Shown piece by piece: positions 58,389 through 64,000 of a stretch of 64,000 nt of DNA (its first letter is position 1; every line of letters starts with the position of its first letter). Where the stretch lies: the NCBI RefSeq assembly GCF_947500265.1, contig NZ_CANMRN010000003.1, positions 372,001 through 436,000 of the forward strand. The letters run 5' to 3'. The DNA comes from an uncultured Psychrobacter sp. (GTDB taxonomy: Bacteria; Pseudomonadota; Gammaproteobacteria; Pseudomonadales; Moraxellaceae). The position numbers and the translations under genes are program-made. Under the pieces are notes generated by a model. The model was not told the origin of the DNA and did no database searches. It saw nothing but the letters and a program-made list of their open reading frames with translations.

Positions 58389-59501
58389 ATGAGTTTAAAT
58401 ACAATTCCTGAGATTATCGAAGACATTCGTGCTGGAAAAATGGTCATCTTGATGGATGATGAAGACCGCGAAAACGAAGGTGATATCATCATGGCAGCGA
58501 CGCATGTGCGCCCTGAAGATATTAACTTTATGATTACTCACGCGCGTGGTCTAGTTTGTTTGACCTTATCACAAGCACGTTGCCAGCAATTGGCACTGCC
58601 ACTGATGTCAGATCGTAACGAGGCTAAATTTAGCACCAATTTTACTGTCTCGATTGAAGCGGCTGAAGGCGTCACCACGGGTATTTCTGCTGGTGATCGT
58701 GCACGTACTATTCAGGCAGCGGTATCTTCATCAGCAAAGCCTGAAGACATCGTTCAGCCTGGACATATTTTTCCAATTATGGCCCAAAACGGCGGTGTTC
58801 TTCACCGTGCAGGCCATACAGAAGCGGGTTGTGATTTAGCACGTTTAGCGGGTCTAGAGCCAGCAGCGGTGATTGTAGAGATTATCAATGCAGATGGTAC
58901 GATGGCGCGCCGTGACGACCTTGAAATATTTGCAAAAGAACATGACATCAAGATAGGCACGATTGCTGACCTTATCAATTACCGTATCGCTAATGAGCAA
59001 ACGGTAGAAGAAATTGAGTCACATCCGTTTGAAACTGAACACGGTACTTTTACGCTACATCGCTTCCGTGAGTTTGGCGCTGAAGAAACACATTTAGCCT
59101 TGGTAAAAGGTGATGTTAGCGAAGGCGTCAGCACTGTACGCGTGCATGGCTTCCACCCATTACGCGATTTGTTTGCAGCTAAAAATGATATGACTGGCCG
59201 TAGTGGCTGGAGCGTACAGTCAGCACTAGAAGAAATCAGTGCTTCAGATCGCGGTGTGTTGGTATGGATTGGTAGCAATCAGCCAGTTGATTTGGGAGAT
59301 GCGCTGGACAAAGCCGCAGACAATGAGTCTCAATCAACCATCACGCAACAGCCATATCGTAGCATCGGTGTTGGTGCACAGATATTACGTCATTTAGGTG
59401 TCCGTGATATGCGCTTATTATCATCGCCAATGAAGTTTTTTGCATTGTCAGGTTTTGATCTAAACGTGGTTGACTTTGTTCATGCGCCGCAACAAGACTA
59501 A
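58389..59501 (+). CDS. ribB: 3,4-dihydroxy-2-butanone 4-phosphate synthase with degenerate GTP cyclohydrolase II-like domain
   Basis: A 370-residue protein. Residues 1-205 are a full RibB domain: DDEDRENEGDIIMAA metal/substrate loop, THARGLVCL, and GHTEAGCDLARLAGL with catalytic residues, converting ribulose 5-phosphate into the four-carbon riboflavin precursor. Residues 210-370 align with RibA but lack its zinc cysteines (normal C-x2-GD...C-x-C) and the RQEGRG GTP loop, so it cannot be a working GTP cyclohydrolase II. This is the RibB-X layout known from many proteobacteria. ATG 58389 (GAG 7 bases ahead) preferred to a TTG upstream. Confidence 0.94.
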   Translation: MSLNTIPEIIEDIRAGKMVILMDDEDRENEGDIIMAATHVRPEDINFMITHARGLVCLTLSQARCQQLALPLMSDRNEAKFSTNFTVSIEAAEGVTTGISAGDRARTIQAAVSSSAKPEDIVQPGHIFPIMAQNGGVLHRAGHTEAGCDLARLAGLEPAAVIVEIINADGTMARRDDLEIFAKEHDIKIGTIADLINYRIANEQTVEEIESHPFETEHGTFTLHRFREFGAEETHLALVKGDVSEGVSTVRVHGFHPLRDLFAAKNDMTGRSGWSVQSALEEISASDRGVLVWIGSNQPVDLGDALDKAADNESQSTITQQPYRSIGVGAQILRHLGVRDMRLLSSPMKFFALSGFDLNVVDFVHAPQQD

Positions 59502-59537
59502 AAACTGTTTAAGAGTTTAGTTGAAGAATGAGTTATT

Positions 59538-59575
59538 AAAAAGGCACGCTGACATGATGTTAGCGTGCCTTTTTT
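59538..59575. terminator. Bidirectional terminator after ribB
   Basis: Stem AAAAAGGCACGCT paired with AGCGTGCCTTTTT, loop about 9 bases with A and T runs, between ribB and the convergent thioesterase gene. Confidence 0.88.
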
Positions 59576-59642
59576 GTTTTTAGCTTTTAATTTATGATAA
59601 TTTTTTTGAAAAAATGAATCATCGATTTATATAGAAACCAAT

Positions 59643-60134
59643 CTAAAGCTCAGGCGTATGACCAAACTTGGCTTCCATTGCTAGCAGCTGTTGACACTCT
59701 GCTGCTGTCCATGGCAATTTACCTTTTCCCTCACTATCCAGACGCACTACCACAGCCTCTGCCGTAGCAACGATTGTTTCTTGCGCGGTACTATAGTAAC
59801 TATATTCCATCGCCATACTCGTATTGCCCAAACGCTTACAACGAACCCCTAACAATAACGTATCAGGATAGGTAACTGGGTGTAAATACTGACAGCTAGA
59901 CTGGGCTAAAACAGTGACCATACTGCCATCAAACATACCTAGCGCATGCAAGTAACTAATACGTGCTGACTCAGCGTAACGATAGTAAACCACATTATTC
60001 AGGTGATTGAAGGCATCCATCTCTCCCCACTGTATCGGCTGATGATGAATAACAGGATAATGAGCTAGTAATTCAGGGCAGTGTTCGTTTGCTACATCAG
60101 ATATAGATGCTGACTTTTCATTAGGATGGGTCAT
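59643..60134 (-). CDS. 4-hydroxybenzoyl-CoA thioesterase-family acyl-CoA thioesterase
   Basis: A 163-residue hot-dog-fold thioesterase. WGEMDAFNHLNNVVYYRYAE (about 37-56) contains the conserved Asp of the active site and the HxxN motif, followed by ARISYLHALGM. The rest folds as expected (YSYYSTAQETIVATAEAVVVRLD). Related YbgC/FadM-like enzymes cleave acyl-CoAs, so the substrate cannot be set. It lies 52 bases ahead of the hemX-like gene on the same strand, but is downstream of it in transcription. Confidence 0.88.
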   Translation of the reverse strand: MTHPNEKSASISDVANEHCPELLAHYPVIHHQPIQWGEMDAFNHLNNVVYYRYAESARISYLHALGMFDGSMVTVLAQSSCQYLHPVTYPDTLLLGVRCKRLGNTSMAMEYSYYSTAQETIVATAEAVVVRLDSEGKGKLPWTAAECQQLLAMEAKFGHTPEL

Positions 60135-60186
60135 TGCTTACCTTACGTTTTATATTTTCTGTATTAGCTATTGCGACTAGCTTTTG

Positions 60187-61221
60187 TTAGCGTTGAGGCT
60201 TGTCTAAGATTTCTGTCGTCAATAATGGCGTTGGTTTTGGTGCATGAGCAATCAACTGATTCAGCCATACAATTACTTCTGGTATGTCACTCGGTGCTTT
60301 CATTGTCTCAAGATTACTTTGACCATCGACTGGTTTTTTATCGGCTTGTACAATGCCAATCGCGCCAGCTTGTACTGACTTTTTATTGTCGCTAGTTGAG
60401 GCCTTAGGCACCAACGTTTTTAACTGTTTGCGTGCTTGCGTCAAATAGCTGACCAGTTGATCTTGCTTACGCATATTGCTGGCTTGGCTTGCTAGATTCA
60501 ACGTCATGATGACTTCATGGATAGTGAGCTGATGACGCGTTAAGTTTGTACCACTAGCCGCTGGGGCATCAGTGGCATTGGTTACTTTAGGCTGCTGTTT
60601 ATTTTCAATAGCTGCATTTACCAGCTCTCGACGCTGTAAATCCGTACCTTCATAACTGCCAAGACGCTCATGACTGTGCAAAAACTCCTGAATATTTTGA
60701 ATCGCAAGATTTTGTATTTGCCACGCGCTTGGCTGCGAGCTTTGTGCCTGCAGACGCTCAATATCTTTGAGCAAACTTTGCTTGATAACGATGGTTAGCG
60801 CAGGCGCAATCTCATTACTGCTTTGCGACAACTGCCAATGTAAACCTCGCAAGAGCTCAATCGCGGCACTGTCACTACTATCCGCCAACAGTCTATCAGC
60901 CGCTTTAATTTGGATACGCAATAGGTCCAACTGATTCTGCGCTTGGCTACTGGCCTTAACTCTAGGCTCTGGCAACGTCTGCTGACTCATGGCAAATAAA
61001 CGATCGTCCATTTCGTTTAGTCGACTGATTACTTGCTCATTACTCTGCAAACGATCGTTGACACTATGCTGAAAGCGCTGCTGACTAATATATAGCCACA
61101 ATAATGCAGCGATCAGTAATAAGATAACCAGCCATTGCATCCGTAGCAGCAAAATATTTGCTTGCCGGCGCTGCTGAACAGTAGAAGGATCCTTAGATAA
61201 GGACTCAGAATTCATTGACAT
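60187..61221 (-). CDS. hemX: HemX-like inner-membrane protein
   Basis: A 344-residue protein with one membrane helix (about 28-46, LVILLLIAALLWLYIS) after a polar N-terminus; the rest is helical, with a coiled coil near 50-75. It matches the HemX/uroporphyrinogen III methyltransferase-associated family in layout, but shows no SAM-methyltransferase motif, as is usual for HemX. Position downstream of hemC-hemD, as in E. coli hemCDXY, supports the name. HemY is absent after it; the next minus-strand gene is a thioesterase. Function in haem synthesis is unproven. Confidence 0.8.
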   Translation of the reverse strand: MSMNSESLSKDPSTVQQRRQANILLLRMQWLVILLLIAALLWLYISQQRFQHSVNDRLQSNEQVISRLNEMDDRLFAMSQQTLPEPRVKASSQAQNQLDLLRIQIKAADRLLADSSDSAAIELLRGLHWQLSQSSNEIAPALTIVIKQSLLKDIERLQAQSSQPSAWQIQNLAIQNIQEFLHSHERLGSYEGTDLQRRELVNAAIENKQQPKVTNATDAPAASGTNLTRHQLTIHEVIMTLNLASQASNMRKQDQLVSYLTQARKQLKTLVPKASTSDNKKSVQAGAIGIVQADKKPVDGQSNLETMKAPSDIPEVIVWLNQLIAHAPKPTPLLTTEILDKPQR

Positions 61222-61281
61222 AAGGCAGTACCGTTATTGGTATAGATAAACATGTTTAAAGCAAATGAGAAGTTTAAGGTA

Positions 61282-62271
61282 TTATATTTTAGAATTAATG
61301 GCTGAGAGAATCGTATCTGGTGATAAGTCCTCTACTCGCCAGTAGCTCAACTGCTGTGCTGCAACCATATTGGCAAGACGCTCACCCAACACAACGTAGG
61401 AGAAATCTTTTAACGTAAACGATAGACGCTGTTCTATATCAGCCACTGCATCAGAATTTTGCTCTTTTTTTAACGTCTTCGATTGCTCGTCATTGACGAT
61501 ATTTGACCAATGCTCAAAAGCTGCCGCACTGCTGATGACGACAATTGGCTTTGGCTGCTTTGGTGAAGCAGTACTATGAGTAAGAAACGCTTGTTGCCAC
61601 TGCTGGTACTCAGCCATTGCATCGATAGGCATCGTACGCTCGTACCAAGCAATACTATCGATATGTACACCGCGCGCCTGCAATGTATCAACCAATAATC
61701 GTCGTCCGCCAAGCCCGCGCCATATCAGCAATTTATCGCCTGCTTGTAAGCTATCAATTTCAGTCATTGCTAGCATGCCTTCGTTATTGGCCGTCTCAGG
61801 CTGAAGTATTTGATAGTCTGTTGTATCTATACGCACCTGACTGAACTCTGCTGCCGTTGCTTCACCAACTGCAACCAGAGGGCTAGGTAATGACAAACCT
61901 TTTGACAATCTCTGCGCATAGTTGTCATTACCGTCTTTCGCTTTGTATTTACGCTTTTCATGTTCAAGTGATTGCCAAGCGACTAGCCCTGAAGCCGCTG
62001 CAGTTGGACTTACGACAACAAGTGCTTTGTACTCCCCCGCCATCCACTGATGCATTAATGCAATATCTAGATCAGTTGTTTGACGTGGTCGTAGCGTCAA
62101 CATTGGCATATCAACCACTATCAATCCTGCTACTTGCAAATGCTGCGTCAACGGTGCTGCTCGCTCTACTGGGCGAGTATTGATGACAATTTGCGGCATT
62201 ACGTTTGACTTATCATTAGAACAATTCTTATGAGAAGTTATGTATGTAGATTGAGTTGGCATTGATGACAT
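61282..62271 (-). CDS. hemD: Uroporphyrinogen-III synthase HemD
   Basis: A 329-residue enzyme that cyclises hydroxymethylbilane to uroporphyrinogen III. The family is poorly conserved; recognisable parts are the N-terminal VINTRPVERAAPLTQHL, the VVVSPTAAASGLVAW strand-loop, KLLIWRGLGGRRLLVDTL and IVVISSAAAFEHW, and the late YVVLGERLANM. MPQIVINTRP at 62199 is an alternative start; the ATG at 62271 also lacks a strong Shine-Dalgarno. Lies 114 bases after hemC and 60 before hemX. Confidence 0.9.
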   Translation of the reverse strand: MSSMPTQSTYITSHKNCSNDKSNVMPQIVINTRPVERAAPLTQHLQVAGLIVVDMPMLTLRPRQTTDLDIALMHQWMAGEYKALVVVSPTAAASGLVAWQSLEHEKRKYKAKDGNDNYAQRLSKGLSLPSPLVAVGEATAAEFSQVRIDTTDYQILQPETANNEGMLAMTEIDSLQAGDKLLIWRGLGGRRLLVDTLQARGVHIDSIAWYERTMPIDAMAEYQQWQQAFLTHSTASPKQPKPIVVISSAAAFEHWSNIVNDEQSKTLKKEQNSDAVADIEQRLSFTLKDFSYVVLGERLANMVAAQQLSYWRVEDLSPDTILSAINSKI

Positions 62272-62385
62272 CGATATACCATGACAAAAAACGAAAGAGT
62301 GAAAAAGACTTAAGTCTACAAAAATGGCTGATGCTTAGATCAGCCTATCTTACGGTTAATCCAACCTATAGCAACAGTACTCGTA

Positions 62386-63420
62386 CTACTCAGGCTGATA
62401 TATCGCTGACAAAATATCTCCTGCGCCATCAGCAAGTAGTATTTCTGCGACATCGATACCTAGTTGGTTGGCTTGGGCTTCTTGCTCGGCTTGTGTCCCA
62501 ACCAACGTAGCTCGTTTGTCTGCCTTCAACAATTCGCTACCATCGGCCTGACCCACTCGACCGCGTAGCCATAGCACATTCCCACTATCGTTATTGCCGT
62601 TATCACCATTGTTATCATTATTAACACTGGTTTCTTCAGCTGTCTGCAGAACTGCATAAGCGGCGATCGGTACTTGGCAGCCGCCCTCTAAATGACGGTT
62701 CAGAGCACGCTCAGCGATAAGTCGAATACGGGCTTTATCATCATTGAGTGGTGCAAGTAATTTGAGGACTTCTTCATCACCTTCACGGCATTCGATTGCT
62801 AAGGCACCTTGTCCAACTGCAGGCAAGCAAGCTGCGATATCAAGCTCACCGCGTATTCTCTCGTCTAGCTCAATACGCTGCAAGCCGCTCGTTGCCAGAA
62901 TAATGGCATCGTATTCACCAGCATCTAGCTTGCCCAAACGAGTGCCGACATTGCCGCGCAATGTTTTGATCTGCAGGTCAGGACGATAGGCTTTGATCTG
63001 GCATTGACGACGTAAACTTGATGTCCCAACGACTGCACCTTGTGGTAGCTCATCAATACTATTATAAGTGTTTGAGACAAAGGCATCTGTTGGTGAGGCG
63101 CGTTTACAGTAGACGCCTAATGTGAGGCCTTCGGGAAGCTGCATCGGTACATCTTTTAGCGAGTGCACTGCAATATCGGCTTGCTTGTCATACAGCGCTT
63201 GCTCAAGCTCTTTTACAAACAATCCTTTACCACCGATTTTGGCCAAAGGCGTGTCCAAAATCTTGTCACCCTTAGTGACAATTTTTAGTAAATTAATCGT
63301 CAGATTGGGATACAATGCCAATAAACGATCGCGAATATGCTCGGCCTGCCATAAGGCTAAAGGACTTTGACGTGTAGCGATATTTAGAGTAGTCAAAACA
63401 GGTTGCTGCGGATTGCTCAT
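62386..63420 (-). CDS. hemC: Porphobilinogen deaminase (hydroxymethylbilane synthase) HemC
   Basis: A 344-residue enzyme that joins four porphobilinogens on a dipyrromethane cofactor. [17 protein letters not shown] near the N-terminus, [47 protein letters not shown] and the cofactor-cysteine motif [13 protein letters not shown] (about residue 245) are all visible. The frame is open 38 codons upstream, but [10 protein letters not shown] at 63420 with GAGG 6 bases ahead is the right start. A 25-residue Asn/Gly/Asp-rich insert near 270 is unusual. Confidence 0.96.
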   Translation of the reverse strand: MSNPQQPVLTTLNIATRQSPLALWQAEHIRDRLLALYPNLTINLLKIVTKGDKILDTPLAKIGGKGLFVKELEQALYDKQADIAVHSLKDVPMQLPEGLTLGVYCKRASPTDAFVSNTYNSIDELPQGAVVGTSSLRRQCQIKAYRPDLQIKTLRGNVGTRLGKLDAGEYDAIILATSGLQRIELDERIRGELDIAACLPAVGQGALAIECREGDEEVLKLLAPLNDDKARIRLIAERALNRHLEGGCQVPIAAYAVLQTAEETSVNNDNNGDNGNNDSGNVLWLRGRVGQADGSELLKADKRATLVGTQAEQEAQANQLGIDVAEILLADGAGDILSAIYQPE

Positions 63421-63573
63421 AAAGGGCCTCAATAAGTTCGATACTAATACCATAATGGCTATATTCCCAATGTCAGTACTGTTCATCTTTATACTGAATA
63501 ATATCGATATTACTCGATAGGGTAAATTTGCCAAAGAATAGGCGACTCAAATGATTAATAGTAGATGCTGACG

Positions 63574-63608
63574 CAAAAAAATACCCCTATTTAAGCATAA
63601 ATAAGGGT
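63574..63608 (-). terminator. Terminator between algR and hemC
   Basis: Stem ACCC-TATTTA (63583-63593) with TAAATA-GGGT (63598-63608), one mismatch; on the minus strand it is followed by a T7 run. It lies 40 bases beyond the algR stop and so separates algR from hemC. Confidence 0.65.
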
Positions 63609-63648
63609 TTGATGATATGGAATGATTGGTCGCTATCAGGACAGCCTA

Positions 63649-64000
63649 TTACATACTTTGAATTTTATCACGTAAGGCAGGTAAGTGACGACGACTGACC
63701 GCTAGCGTCTCATCAATACCTTTAAAACGTATCTGATACTGGCCTGCGTCTAGGGTTTCTAAAAAGTCCAAATAACTAAGGTTGATGATGGCATTGCGAT
63801 GTACTCGGAACAGACGATCATCAAATTCTTGCTCTAACTCTTTTAGCGTTTCATCAATCAATACCATGCCATCTTTGTGACGCACTTTGACGTATTTTTG
63901 ATCTGCTGCAAAATAGTAGATATCTTTTAGCTTAATCAATTCAACACCGCGATGCGTACGAGCAGCGATATGTTCACGTATCGGACGTGCTGTCGGGTCT
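63649..64000 (-). CDS. algR: AlgR-like LytTR response regulator, C-terminal part
   Basis: The frame is open to the window edge, so this is the last about 117 residues of a longer regulator. It is a LytTR DNA-binding domain: HIAARTHRGVELIKLKDIYY, then FAADQKYVKVRHKDG, LKELEQEFDDRLFRVHRNAIIN and RRHLPALRDKIQSM. The receiver domain is off the window. The algR - hemC - hemD order matches Pseudomonas aeruginosa, where AlgR controls alginate, twitching and virulence genes; the name follows from domain type plus context. Target genes here are unknown. Confidence 0.88.
   Translation of the reverse strand, partial: DPTARPIREHIAARTHRGVELIKLKDIYYFAADQKYVKVRHKDGMVLIDETLKELEQEFDDRLFRVHRNAIINLSYLDFLETLDAGQYQIRFKGIDETLAVSRRHLPALRDKIQSM

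Noticed and set aside
1..64000. tRNA, rRNA, CRISPR or insertion sequences
   Set aside because: No cloverleaf, ribosomal RNA segment, regularly spaced repeat array or transposase was seen on either strand.

Overview
The window looks like a chromosomal, mostly housekeeping stretch from a gammaproteobacterium of the Moraxellaceae, most probably Psychrobacter. This is an inference from gene content and order: PlsB, the DesB/DesC-like desaturase plus reductase pair, a TCA block of divergent gltA / sdhCDAB / sucAB-lpd-sucCD, the pcnB-folK-panB-panC run, ubiG-mupP-yciK and algR-hemC-hemD-hemX. Base composition by eye is moderately AT-rich with AT-rich spacers. I see no rRNA, tRNA, CRISPR array, insertion sequence or prophage.

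Layout. 1-7415: end of a secreted PliG-like protein, a CHMI-type tautomerase, YbaK, PlsB, one AT-rich unknown gene and EttA. 7865-11906: ferredoxin-type reductase plus fatty-acid desaturase, a small GNAT protein, PhhB and a tiny DUF1328 membrane protein. 12409-18824: a saccharopine-dehydrogenase-like oxidoreductase, an acidic secreted protein with a duplicated motif, Tex, and OmpR without EnvZ. 18859-24275: a CobW-type GTPase, a DksA-like zinc protein, the yciK-mupP-ubiG cluster and DsbA. 24476-32097: a minus-strand run from mazG to darP covering competence (comEA), RNA polyadenylation, folate, pantothenate and RapZ. 32236-38944: phosphomannomutase/phosphoglucomutase facing galE-galU-pgi and a decayed UDP-glucose dehydrogenase-like gene, which resembles the sugar-precursor end of an Acinetobacter capsule locus without capsule genes. 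39037-54503: TCA cycle genes. 54636-64000: a lipoprotein, an HExxH protein, RarA, a RibB with a degenerate RibA-like half, a thioesterase, hemX-hemD-hemC and the C-terminal part of AlgR.

The genes cover central carbon flow (citrate synthase, 2-oxoglutarate dehydrogenase, succinyl-CoA synthetase, succinate dehydrogenase), sugar-nucleotide supply, membrane lipid synthesis and desaturation, cofactor synthesis (riboflavin, pantothenate, folate, haem, ubiquinone) and wall recycling. The points most worth a second look are the Ugd-like protein lacking its catalytic cysteine and nucleotide-binding glycines, the capsule-like sugar module without a capsule, the AT-rich orphan at 4710-5570, the RibB-X fusion, the long basic tail on PcnB, and the repeat-flanked secreted protein at 14446-15024. 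I did not find a convincing new multi-gene system.
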